Assembly: GCA_037962975.1 (NCBI GenBank) | Contig: CM075669.1 | Span: 119,366,501-119,430,500 of the forward strand | Length of the DNA: 64,000 bases | Direction: 5' to 3' | Origin: Clitoria ternatea | Taxonomy: Eukaryota; Streptophyta; Magnoliopsida; Fabales; Fabaceae | Shown here: piece after piece, positions 23,419-33,423 of the stretch | How positions within the stretch are numbered: the first letter of the stretch is position 1 | Layout of the letters: each line of letters begins with the position of its first letter | Program-made: the position numbers and the translations under genes | The notes under the pieces: generated by a model | What the model was told of the DNA's origin: nothing | The model's input: only the letters and a program-made list of their open reading frames with translations | Database searches by the model: none

Positions 23419-24988
23419 TGTTGACCCGACGGCGATTCAGCGGTTCTTTCCCACCGCCGGACTTTTTGTCAATTGGCAAGCGCACCAATTCGTTTGTAGT
23501 TTTCAAAATTTAGATATCGTTCCACTGGGATTGAAAGTCCAATAACAACAGTAATCTTCTACTTACTATGGTAAATGTGAAGGAAATTATAAACAAAAGA
23601 ATGATTTATATACAGTTTATACAATATTCACAAGATAGCATGGTTGAGTGATTCATGAGATAAAAAGAAAATAAAATCTATCTAAAAAGTTGAGTTGCAA
23701 TCTAGAATAGGTAAGATACTTGAGATAAACACAGATAAACAAATTATGTTGGAAATTGGATCCCTAATCTAGAATAACAATGAGGAACTCAAGACATGCA
23801 TATTTAATCATCAAGTTTCATGTCATTGCAGCTTAAAATCATTATAACCGATCCCTCGTGATATAAATTCTAAGGATTCACCGTAAAGTCCGATCCCTCG
23901 TGAGCTTTCTCAGTAAAAACTTGCATTAAGACCTGGCCTTATGGCAACAATGGTTAACAACCCCTATAGAATTGAGATACCAAGGGTATTCCAACTTTTT
24001 ACTTTCGTCAAAACTAGTTTCAATACGACATAAATAATCATTCTCCCGTTTGACATTTACACTAATAAAACCAGTTTCGATACACATGAAAATCATTCTC
24101 CCGTTTGACGTTCATATTAATAAAAGGTTGAAATACTAACATGGACTTGAATCATAAACATGCAGAGGTCGAATTCACAACATTATACTCAATAGATTAG
24201 TTCACCAATTCCAACATAAACAAATTAGTTACACATGGTAAAAGTAAAGACAACACTTACAGAGTTTGACATTACGAAGAAGACGATGGAAACTTCACGA
24301 TACAACGATCACAATACACCGAAACACACTCAAGTATCTAGAAAACTATTCTAGAACTACAACTCACAAAAGAAGTACTCAAGGTCGAGCACAAGAGAGA
24401 AGAGAAGAGAAGTGTATGGAATGGGATGCTATGAATGGTGTTGGATGGCCCTATTTATAGGGCTGAGCAAGGGTGCTGACGCTACGCGTCCCTGTGACGC
24501 TACGCGTCAGACCCCTGACTCAGCCTCCATTAAACACTTGATAATGGCCACTTTCAATAATTAATCTTGATCATGCCTGGCCACTTGGACATGTTTCCAC
24601 GAGTTTTTGGCAATTTATGCTGATTGGGGTGGCCCTTGGGCTGAGTGGGGTGCCCATTATTGAGTCCAAGTGGAGTGGTTGGCCAAAGTGGAGTGGTTGT
24701 TCACGCAGCACTGACGCTACGCGTGGCTGTGATGCGTAGCGTCAGACTCAAAAATAGCAGTTGATGCTACGCGTGGGGTGAGGCTACGCGTCAGATTCTC
24801 CAGTGTAATTTTCTCTTGATTTCTTAACTTTTTCACTGTAAAACTAGAGAAATTTGATCAAGGGCAGATTATATCCAACAATACTCATTTATTGAATTTA
24901 AATCCTAATTTTCTAACAAATTAAACTAATTTTTATAATTTTTATGAAATTTTTATTTAAGCTTTTATTGAAAATTTGAGGACTAACA
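23419..24988 (-). repeat. 3' LTR of RT-less Athila-type element
   Basis: Ends TGTTGACCC...GACTAACA. Minus-strand TATAAATA within the palindrome CCCTATTTATAGGG at 24449-24462. GACGCTACGCGTC-type motifs lie at 24478-24800. Confidence 0.93.
24478..24800. repeat. GACGCTACGCGTC motif cluster in LTR
   Basis: Six copies of GACGCTACGCGTC or close variants in the LTR, repeated at 31921-32240 in the other LTR and in internal spacers (27863-27990 and 28340-28415). Confidence 0.85.
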
Positions 24989-25005
24989 AATACCCCCAAC
25001 TTGAG
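24989..25005 (-). other. Polypurine tract of RT-less element
   Basis: The minus strand reads AAGTTGGGGGTATT directly before the 3' LTR. The block resembles that of the neighbouring Calypso-like element. Confidence 0.7.
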
Positions 25006-26247
25006 ACATTGCTCGTCCTCGAGCAAGAGAGAAAAATAAGAAAATAAAAATTTGAAATCAAATTTTTAAGTTAGTCCAAAAATTTACCACAAAAAATAAT
25101 TACACAATTTCAACTATTTTGTAATAATCAAAAACTGATATCAAATATAACAAAGATTTAATGATAAAATTGTTTACAATATTCTATTAACAACCAAGCA
25201 AAATTTCAGGCTTACCTCACAAGTGTTTATCTCTATGCAATTGGTAACCTGTTTCTCTCAATCAATCATAAAATCAAACGAATTTAACTTTGTTTGTCAT
25301 CTAATCAATGGTTATTTATACAGAGTTAATTCAAAAATCACAAGGTCTTTTCACGGGTTGTAATGAGGCTTGGTTTACAAGAATCAATGGTTTTTCTTGG
25401 ATTTCAAAAACCTGAAATCATAAAAGAGCATTTTCATAATTTTTAGGCTTTTCTCTTGATCCAAACTCTCATTTATTTTTATTGATGAAAAATAAATACC
25501 CCCAACTTGATTCTTTTCACTATTTTTGACTTTTCTTTTCCATATTCTATTTTTTTGAAAAGAATCAAGTTGCTCATTTTCACTCCCCATTTTTGTAAGA
25601 ACACTCAAAATATTTTTCATTTATTTCAACTGCTCTTTTAATCAATCAAGTATAGGGAATGGTCAAAACAAATTTAGGCTTTAAGGGTACCAAAGAATTT
25701 TATTTTAGGCTCAAATTGGCTTGCAAGGGATAAAAGACTTTTTACCAAGGTAAGCTGTTTGGCCCAAGGTTTCGTTTCACCAATAAATGTGCCTTGATCA
25801 TTTTCCCGAATTCTCTGTACAACAACACAAATCACAGATTAAAGCAAAATCAATTCGAATTGAAAATATGTCGATTAAACCCTCAAGTGTTTAAAAAAAT
25901 CTCTCAACTCACCGGGTTATTGAAATTTGCTTGATGGTTAATAAACTTATTGTAATTAAATTTATCAAAATTCCTAAGTTATAAAGAATCAAAAATTGAT
26001 TTTAACAAAATTGGTTTTATTGTGTAAAAACTCTAAGTGTATAAACTAACTTACTAACGAAAATTTGATTCATTTATTTAAAAGAAGAATTATTTTTCGA
26101 AAAGAAAAAAAAATAAAAATGAGCAAAAACGAATAAACACACCACACAATGATAAAATGCCATAATATAAAATGTAAATATAAATGTAAATGTAAATCCA
26201 AATATAACTAAAAACAAATGTACTCAAAATAAATGAAGATGGCATCC
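25006..26247 (-). other. Non-coding 3' region of RT-less element
   Basis: Very AT-rich, with no coding motif. A block about a GGTCTTTTCACGGGTTGTAATGAGGCTTGG-like sequence near 25343-25375 resembles 12413-12440 in the neighbouring element, showing common origin of this region. Confidence 0.5.
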
Positions 26248-27555
26248 TCAATCCTCCATCTGATCATCATCCTCCTCCTCCTCCTCCTCCTCATCATCAC
26301 CATCAGAGTCATGATGTGCACTAGAAGATCCACCAGTCTCAGGGTAGGTGGGTAAATCTCCAGGCCAAGCTACATGTGCTGTAAACTCGGCTGGGGTAAC
26401 ATAAGGTGCTCCCTCTCCCTGTAACCTGTACTGATAAAATTCATCGTGAAGATGAATATAAGCTCTGTGAGTGGCAGCCATCATCTGCATCATATGCTGA
26501 TGCTCAAGTGACATCCGGGCAAAGCCCTGTGTAACAGCATCAGCAGATGGAGGCTGCACTGGTGGTCTCCTCCTCCGGGGTCGGGGCTGAGCCTCCTGCT
26601 CTAGTGGTGGAAGCTCGCACTGCTGCACAAAATAATCTCTGTTTACTAGAACTTTAGGGACTCTCCCTGAAGAACTAGTAAACTCTGGTGAAGGTACAAT
26701 GACTCCCTGCCTCCTCAGTAAGGCAGATATGATGAGAAGAAAGGGTATGGGGCGATTCACTTTATACCCGAGGGCATAAAAGTGAATCTGCTCGGAGATA
26801 AGTTCGGCGATATCAATGGTGTGGCCCTGGAGGATAGAATAGAGGAGGCAACAACGCTCCACTGGAAGGGAAGAAAGATGGGTGACAGGAGTGATATTAT
26901 GGAGCATGAGGTGGGACCATGCCTGGGCTATGGGGGTAAGCTGGGTCTTGAGGAGGTTAGATGGACTCCTTCCAACCCTACTCAGGTTGAAAAAGATTCC
27001 ATCCTTGCTCAGAAAATGAGCAACCTCCTCGAGGGAGTATCCTAACTCTCCCTCAGCAAGAATCTTGTTTCTGTTTTCTTTCTAGAAACAAGTGTCATCC
27101 TCGGGAGTAGGCTCCCAAGGGTTACCCAATAGGGTACTGATGGTGTCCCGGTCATAAGAGATATGCCGGCCTCTAACCCAACTCGTCCGCTGCTGCCCAA
27201 GATTCGGTGCGTCCTGGCGGGTCCTGTAAGCATTTGCGTAAAACTCCATCACTAAGATAGGGTCCCCCTCAGTAGGTAGGGAGAATAGAGGTCCCCATCT
27301 CCTCTGTTGCACTCTATCCTGCAGCTCAGGATAGTCTCCTGCACTCAGATCAAGGACCCTCTCCCAGATGAGTCTCTGGCCCTTGATCTGATGAAACCGT
27401 GCCCATTTCGCATCCGTGCGAAATCTAATAGGATGCCTCGGTCCTAACACCTCCTGTCTCTGAGAATCAGGATCCTCAGAAGTGGTGTCAGTGTCTGTGG
27501 ACTTCCTCTGTCTTTTAGAGGGACCAGTAGTGGGAATGGATTTCCTCGGTGCCAT
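26248..27555 (-). pseudogene. env-like ORF of RT-less element, one in-frame stop
   Basis: About 436 codons. The Met at 27553-27555 is directly preceded by TTTTTGCAG, the same acceptor-like context as in the neighbouring element. The N-terminus is basic (MAPRKSIPTTGPSKRQRKS). The domain shared with the other env-like ORF follows (EFYANAYRTRQDAPN; ISYDRDTISTLLGN), then CCLLYSILQG, a Pro/Arg-rich stretch (PRPRRRRPPVQPP), the conserved HVAWPGD and a long acidic tail. The only break is a TAG at 27082-27084. No clear signal peptide or transmembrane span is visible, so an envelope role is not supported by sequence alone. Confidence 0.8.
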
Positions 27556-28616
27556 CTGCAAAAAGTAAATATTTAAAATTAAACACACACTAAATAAATC
27601 ACACACAAGCAAACAATTATTTGTAAAATATTTTTGGGTTTTCTAAAATTTTTCACAAATAAAAATGCAATTCAACAACATATTTTTGAATTTTTAATAT
27701 TTAAAGAAATTAACATACATATATTCAAATAATATACAAAACAAAATACAATTTATTTATACAAATTTGCAAGAAAGTATAACAAATAGAAACTAAGAAA
27801 ATTTATTAATTTTAAAAGAAAACAACAAACAACAAACAAACATCAAGAATTAAAAACAGAGGTTGACGCTACGCGTGGTATGACGCTACGCATCAGCCTG
27901 TTCTTCCCACGCTACGCGTCTGTGGGACGTTACGCGTGGGCTTACAGTTCATCCTCACGCTACGCGTCAGTGGGACGCTACGCGTGGGATGCGCAGTTTT
28001 GAAAAAAATAACAGGGGTTGCACAGCAGCAACCCCTTTCCAAACCACATTATATCCATTCATTTTCTAATTCCTAACAGCAATCAATCCCAATGGTCTTC
28101 TAATCCTAATCCTAACCACATTTATTTCTAAAATCGAAAATTAAAACAAAAAGCTAAAGAGGATGGATTAGAGTACTTACTTGTGATTCCTTGAGCAGTA
28201 GGATTGAGAGAGCTTGGAAGTGAGAAAAGAGGGTTTCGAAAATTAGGTTTGAAATCTTAAGTGAGGCAGAGAAGAGTTCTTAGGCTTAAAACCCTAAGAT
28301 GGGCCTCTCTGGTTCAGTTTTAAAAACTGAACGTGGGCTCTGACGCTACGCGTGGGTGGGACGCTACGCATCAGAACCAAAATTCAGAGTCCACGCTACG
28401 CGTCAAGTGGGCGCGTGGGCTTCTGTTTTTGATTTTCAAAAATTTGGATTTTCAAAAACCTTTTCAGTTTAAAACCCCTTTTCTTTTAAACAAGTTAAAA
28501 AATTGTTTTGTGGTTTTTTTTTTTTATGTAAAACAACCTTAAAAACAAAAAGAAAAGAATGGGTTACCTCCCATTGAGCGCTAGATTTAATGTCTCCAGC
28601 CAGACATTACCTCTGA
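27556..28616 (-). other. Spacer between gag-pro and env-like ORF
   Basis: Takes the place of most of pol. It contains two small GACGCTACGCGTC clusters (27863-27990 and 28340-28415), AT-rich runs, and at 28561-28580 a GGTTACCTCCCATTGAGCGC block that in the Calypso-like element lies just downstream of pol. This places the pol deletion joint near 28616. Confidence 0.65.
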
Positions 28617-30734
28617 TTAATCAGGTGGTTTCCCAATATTCTTTGAGGAATCACCTGTCTTTTTCTTCCTTCTTCTTCTTTTCCGATGCCTAATTACCTG
28701 TTTTTCATCATTCAAAGCATCGGTTAATTCAAAACAATTTAATTGATTGGGAAGAGATATACCTGGTTTGGTTGAAGGGTAAACTTTTGCCTCATTACTT
28801 ATCCTGAGGTGTTCATGAGCACTGAAGCTTACTTCTTCTCCATAAACTTTGACTGCAACCATACTTTGATCAACATCTACTTTGATTTTTGCAGTCTTCA
28901 TGAAAGGTCTTCCTAGGATCAGGGGGATCTCAGTATCCTCCTTCATATCCAGTACCATAAAGTCAACTTTGAAGTGGTACTTGTCAACCTTTACTAACAC
29001 ATCTTCCACAATCCCAAAAGGTTTTTTGACAGAGTGATCTGCAAACTGTAATTCTGCCTTTGCTTCCTTCAACTCATATTCACCAATGCGTTTTATTAAA
29101 TCTAAGGGCATCAAGTTAATGTTAGCCCCTAAATCTAATAGCGCATTCCTGATGTTGATATTTCCGATTGTTACAGGAATGGTGAAACTCCCTGGATCTT
29201 TACATTTTTTTAGGGTTATACAGTTTGTTTCTTGCTCTGTATCTCTTTGCATATTTTTTTCTTTTTTATTTTTTTCATTTTTTTCTATTTTTTCACTTTC
29301 TTTTTCTTCTTCTTTCTTTTTCTCACTCTTTTCTTTACAATCAATTTTTACAATATCAGAAGAAACAGCATTACATTGTTCCCTTGGGTTTTGAGTGTTT
29401 GCAGAAAACCCAGAACTCTTTAATTCGGCTATCTCTTTTGCAAGCTGACCCATTTGTATATCTGATACTTTTCGGGCAGCTTCATTTGTCTCTACAAACT
29501 GCAATAACTGTTGAATAGCTTCCTCTATTCTTGTCAACCTTGCATTGTCAGTTTGTTGTTGCTTGAATTGATTGTTAGGAGGTCTGTTGGAAGGTCCAGT
29601 GTCCTGTCTCCAGCCAATATTCTGATTTTGCCAACCCTGCAGGTAATTGTTAGGAAAAGAATTTCCATGATTAAAAGGAAAATTACCTAAGGGTGCTCTT
29701 TGATGGTTCATGAAATTGGCTTGCTCTTGCTCATTTCCACAATAACCACATGGTTGTTCTCCCATACAGTGCGTACATGCTTTAAGTTGAGCAGGGGGTG
29801 GTGATGCTACTTGAGCAATTTGAAGTTTTTCCAATTTCTTGCTCATAACTTCAATTTGTTGGGTCAGTAATTTTTGCTGAGCCAACACTGCATCATTTAC
29901 TCCCAATTCGAGCATTCCTGGCTTCCTTTGCATATTACCTCTTTCATGCTTTGCTTGTCGGTCACTAATAGCCATTAATTCCAATATTTCTATGGCTTCT
30001 TCCACAGTCTTGTTCATTAAAGAACCACCTGCACAAGCATCTAACATCATCTTGAACTGAGGCAATAAACCATGGTAAACGATTCTTACCTTTTCGGCAT
30101 CATTTAGGTTGTGGTTTGGGCATTTTCTCAAGAGTGCCTTGAATCGTTCCCATGTCTCTCCTAATGATTCATCATTATTTTGGGAAAAAGAGTGTATGGC
30201 TGTCATTGCTTCAAAATATTTTGAAGGAGAATAAAATCTTTCCAAAAATTTTCTTTCAACATCGAACCAGTTTGCAAAACTACCCGGTGGACAAGATTTA
30301 AACCATTCTTTTGCTTTCCCAATCAATGAAAAAGGAAAGAGTCTCATGTAAACAGACTCTTCTTGATTGGGTTCAAAACCAATTGTGCTGCATAATTCAT
30401 AAAAAACAGTTAAATGTTCATATGGTTCTTCATGATTTAAACCAGCAAATTGGTTATTTTGAATAATATTTAAAGTGGCAGGTTTAATTTCCACTGGTAA
30501 AACTGGTCCTTGAAACATTCCCGAAACTCGGGGTGGACCATTTATAGCAGCAAACTGTCCCAATGTTCTCCTTTCAGCAGCCATATTTGAATTTTCAAAA
30601 ATTTTTGAAGTAGAAGAAGAATTAGTTTGTGTTTTTGATTTCAAAGACTTGATTTTCTTTACAAACTTTTCTATCTCAGGATCAAAATAAATTTTACCTG
30701 CGGTAGATCGAGTTTGCATACACAAACTAGACAA
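28617..30734 (-). CDS. Intact gag-protease polyprotein of RT-less Athila-type element
   Basis: 705 codons without a break. The N-terminus (FDPEIEKFVKKIKSLKSK) and the gag core (HLTVFYELCSTIGFEPNQEE; LRLFPFSLIGKAKEWF; ERKFLERFYSPSKYF; WERFKALLRKCPNHN) match the Calypso-like gag. A Cys/His cluster follows (CTHCMGEQPCGYCGN), then a Lys/Glu-rich linker, then a retroviral-type aspartic protease (PGSFTIPVTIGN; DLGANINLMPLDL; LILGRPFMKTAKI; about residues 510-640). The ORF ends in a basic tail (RHRKRRRRKKKTGDSSKN) and a stop at 28617 with no RT after it. It would yield capsid, nucleocapsid and protease and could assemble particles around its own RNA. Confidence 0.92.
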   Translation of the reverse strand: MSSLCMQTRSTAGKIYFDPEIEKFVKKIKSLKSKTQTNSSSTSKIFENSNMAAERRTLGQFAAINGPPRVSGMFQGPVLPVEIKPATLNIIQNNQFAGLNHEEPYEHLTVFYELCSTIGFEPNQEESVYMRLFPFSLIGKAKEWFKSCPPGSFANWFDVERKFLERFYSPSKYFEAMTAIHSFSQNNDESLGETWERFKALLRKCPNHNLNDAEKVRIVYHGLLPQFKMMLDACAGGSLMNKTVEEAIEILELMAISDRQAKHERGNMQRKPGMLELGVNDAVLAQQKLLTQQIEVMSKKLEKLQIAQVASPPPAQLKACTHCMGEQPCGYCGNEQEQANFMNHQRAPLGNFPFNHGNSFPNNYLQGWQNQNIGWRQDTGPSNRPPNNQFKQQQTDNARLTRIEEAIQQLLQFVETNEAARKVSDIQMGQLAKEIAELKSSGFSANTQNPREQCNAVSSDIVKIDCKEKSEKKKEEEKESEKIEKNEKNKKEKNMQRDTEQETNCITLKKCKDPGSFTIPVTIGNINIRNALLDLGANINLMPLDLIKRIGEYELKEAKAELQFADHSVKKPFGIVEDVLVKVDKYHFKVDFMVLDMKEDTEIPLILGRPFMKTAKIKVDVDQSMVAVKVYGEEVSFSAHEHLRISNEAKVYPSTKPGISLPNQLNCFELTDALNDEKQVIRHRKRRRRKKKTGDSSKNIGKPPD

Positions 30735-30839
30735 AGAAAGTTAGTGTAACAATGATACAAAATAAATAAAAAAATTATCTAAGGTAAAAAATATTTACCA
30801 CGGTAATTAAAATTTTACTATTTTACTGAAACAATTCAA

Positions 30840-30857
30840 TCCCCGGCAACTGCGCCA
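30840..30857 (-). other. Primer binding site (tRNA-Asp type) of RT-less element
   Basis: The minus strand reads TGGCGCAGTTGCCGGGGA, one base from the complement of the plant tRNA-Asp 3' end, seven bases inside the LTR. Confidence 0.85.
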
Positions 30858-30864
30858 GAAAACT

Positions 30865-32434
30865 TGTTGACCCGACGGCGATTCAGCGGTTCTTTCCCAC
30901 CGCCGGACTTTTTGTCAATTGGCAAGCGCACTAATTCGTTTGTAGTTTTCAAAATTTAGATATCGTTCCACTGGGATTGAAAGTCTAATAACAACAGTAA
31001 TCTTCTACTTACTATGGTAAATGTGAAGGAAATTATAAACAAAAGAATGATTTATATACAGTTTATACAATATTCACAAGATAGCATGGTTGAGTGATTC
31101 ATGAGATAAAAAGAAAATAAAATCTATCTAAAAAGTTGAGTTGCAATCTAGAATAGGTAAGATACTTGAGATAAACACAGATAAACAAATTATGTTGGAA
31201 ATTGGATCCCTAATCTAGAATAACAATGAGGAACTCAAGACATGCATATTTAATCATCAAGTTTCATGTCATTGCAGCTTAAAATCATTATAACCGATCC
31301 CTCGTGATATAAATTCTAAGAATTCACCGTAAAGTCTGATCCCTCGTGAGCTTTCTCAGTAAAAACTTGCATTAAGACCTGGCCTTATGGCAACAATGGT
31401 TAACAACCCCTATAGAATTGAGATACCAAGGGTATTCCAACTTTTTACTTTTGTCAAAACTAGTTTCAATACGGCATAAATAATCATTCCCCCGTTTGAC
31501 ATTTACACTAATAAAACCAGTTTCGATACACATGAAAATCATTCTCCCGTTTGACGTTCATATTAATAAAAGGTTGAAATACTAACATGGACTTGAATCA
31601 TAAACATGCAGAGGTCGAATTCACAACATTATACTCAATAGATTAGTTCACCAATTCCAACATAAACAAATTAGTTACACATGGTAAAAGTAAAGACAAC
31701 ACTTACAGAGTTTGACATTACGAAGAAGACGATGGAAACTTCACGATACAACGATCACAATACACCGAAACACACTCAAGTATCTAGAAAACTATTCTAG
31801 AACTACAACTCACAAAAGAAGTACTCAAGGTCGAGTACAAGAGAGAAGAGAAGAGAAGTGTATGGAATGGGATGCTATGAATGGTGTTGGATGGCCCTAT
31901 TTATAGGGCTGAGCAAGGGTGCTGACGCTACGCGTCCCTGTGACGCTACGCGTCAGACCCCTGACTCAGCCTCCATTAAACACTTGATAATGGCCACTTT
32001 CAATAATTAATCTTGATCATGCCTGGCCACTTGGACATGTTTCCACGAGTTTTTGGCAATTTATGCTGATTGGGGTGGCCCTTGGGCTGAGTGGGGTGCC
32101 CATTATTGAGTCCAAGTGGAGTGGTTGGCCAAAGTGGAGTGGTTGTTCACGCAGCACTGACGCTACGCGTGGCTGTGATGCGTAGCGTCAGACTCAAAAA
32201 TAGCAGTTGATGCTACGCGTGGGGTGAGGCTACGCGTCAGATTCTCCAGTGTAATTTTCTCTTGATTTCTTAACTTTTTCACTGCAAAACTAGAGAAATT
32301 TGATCAAGGGCAGATTATATCCAACAATACTCATTTATTGAATTTAAATCCTAATTTTCTAACAAATTAAACTAATTTTTATAATTTTTATGAAATTTTT
32401 ATTTAAGCTTTTATTGAAAATTTGAGGACTAACA
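30865..32434 (-). repeat. 5' LTR of RT-less element
   Basis: 1,570 bp, about 99.4% identical by eye to 23419-24988. Minus-strand TATAAATA at 31895-31908 is the likely promoter core. The motif cluster lies at 31921-32240. Confidence 0.93.
31895..31908 (-). promoter_or_regulatory. TATA box of RT-less element 5' LTR
   Basis: The palindrome CCCTATTTATAGGG gives TATAAATA on the minus strand and is conserved in both LTRs. Similar perfect TATA palindromes occur in the Ogre LTRs. Confidence 0.6.
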
Positions 32435-32439
32435 CACCC
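32435..32439. repeat. TSD CACCC, right copy
   Basis: Matches 23414-23418. Confidence 0.88.
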
Positions 32440-33423
32440 CCCTTACTTTGGTTCCACGCTTCGATAATCTGCTCTCTGTGTCGATTCCTTCCTCTGAGCA
32501 CTGGTTTCGTAGTCTCAACTCCGTCACTCAGTCTTTTATTGCTTAACCTACTACCTACGGATCATAAAGTACAGCTCGTCACTTCAACGCCCTTAGTTCA
32601 TGGACTGCATTTGGGCTCACACTCACCGGAGGAGTGGAGAACAGCCTCGAATATAGCCATGCATGGCCCTTAACCGCCAAAGAATAAAAGGGATAAGGGA
32701 ATCACAATTGGAACGGATCAGTAGACTCACCTTGAAGCCTCGATCACAGGAATGGGATTCAGTTGAAGTTCAGACACAAATGGAGTCCCTCCCCAGCGCA
32801 TGCAACTCAGCGTTAAGAGAGGAGAAAATGAAAGAGAAGGGGCAGACCAGCAGCAGAGGTAATTCGCAAATAATGAAGAGGGAAGGAAGAGAATCTTCTT
32901 ATATATATATATAAAGCTCATGGGCAAGATCGTCTTTTCCTTTATTTTATTTGTATTCTTACTAAATTTAATCAATTTCACTATATTAAACTATTGCATA
33001 GTTATCAAATCAATTACACTTATTTATTCCCTCAACGTTTAGTTATTCACAATTCTCTAATACTTCGCAAGAGTATAGGCCCAATATGATATCGGCCCCC
33101 CGGCGTCCTAGCTTAGTGTTCATACCTCGGAAATCCGAGCTACATCCTGAGAGGTCGGATATCTCATCCGCTCGCCTCTTGGTTACCTACACCCGTTGTT
33201 TCAGTCATTATAAGGTTAATCCGGGCTATGACCCCGTGTGAGGCGCTCTCCTCACATCGGTTTGGACCAAACCACCTGGCCCTGTCCGCTCTTCTGAGAC
33301 TGATCTCGACACCGGCTTTCTCGTCTCTGGCTCAGACAGAACAAATATTAAATAAAACTTCTAAAACATTTACTAACATTTCCCATTTCTTATAATTCTC
33401 ATTAAAACATCAGGGATGTTACA
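32440..33423 (-). other. Last piece of the interrupted 2.4-kb LTR-like sequence
   Basis: Non-coding. It includes a TA run (32900-32914) and ends GGGATGTTACA at the TSD GCCCA (33424-33428). Open frames at 32422-32914 show no motif. Confidence 0.7.

Larger units (their letters stand above)
23419..32434 (-). mobile_element. RT-less Athila-type element (gag-protease and env-like ORF only)
   Basis: 9,016 bp with LTRs 23419-24988 and 30865-32434 (1,570 bp each), TSD CACCC, tRNA-Asp PBS at 30840-30857 and a purine tract next to the 3' LTR. On the minus strand it carries one intact gag-protease ORF (705 codons) and an env-like ORF with a single stop. No reverse transcriptase, RNase H or integrase motif occurs between them: the space where 3 kb of pol should be holds only about 1 kb of spacer. 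LTRs differ at about nine positions by eye, all transitions, so it moved recently and must have used enzymes supplied by another element. Confidence 0.92.
9269..33423 (-). mobile_element. LTR-like insertion (probable 2.4-kb solo LTR), carrying two nested elements
   Basis: Begins TGTAACGTCC at 9269, ends GGGATGTTACA at 33423, and is flanked by TSD GCCCA. Its own sequence is three pieces (9269-10378, 23106-23418, 32440-33423) totalling about 2.4 kb. No gag or pol motif, PBS or PPT was recognised and no internal repeat pair was found, so a solo LTR from unequal recombination is the best reading; a small non-autonomous LTR element is possible. The minus strand, starting TGTAACATCCC, fits a common gypsy LTR start, which sets the tentative strand. 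Dyads such as CTCGCTTGAACGAG occur near 9538. Confidence 0.75.
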
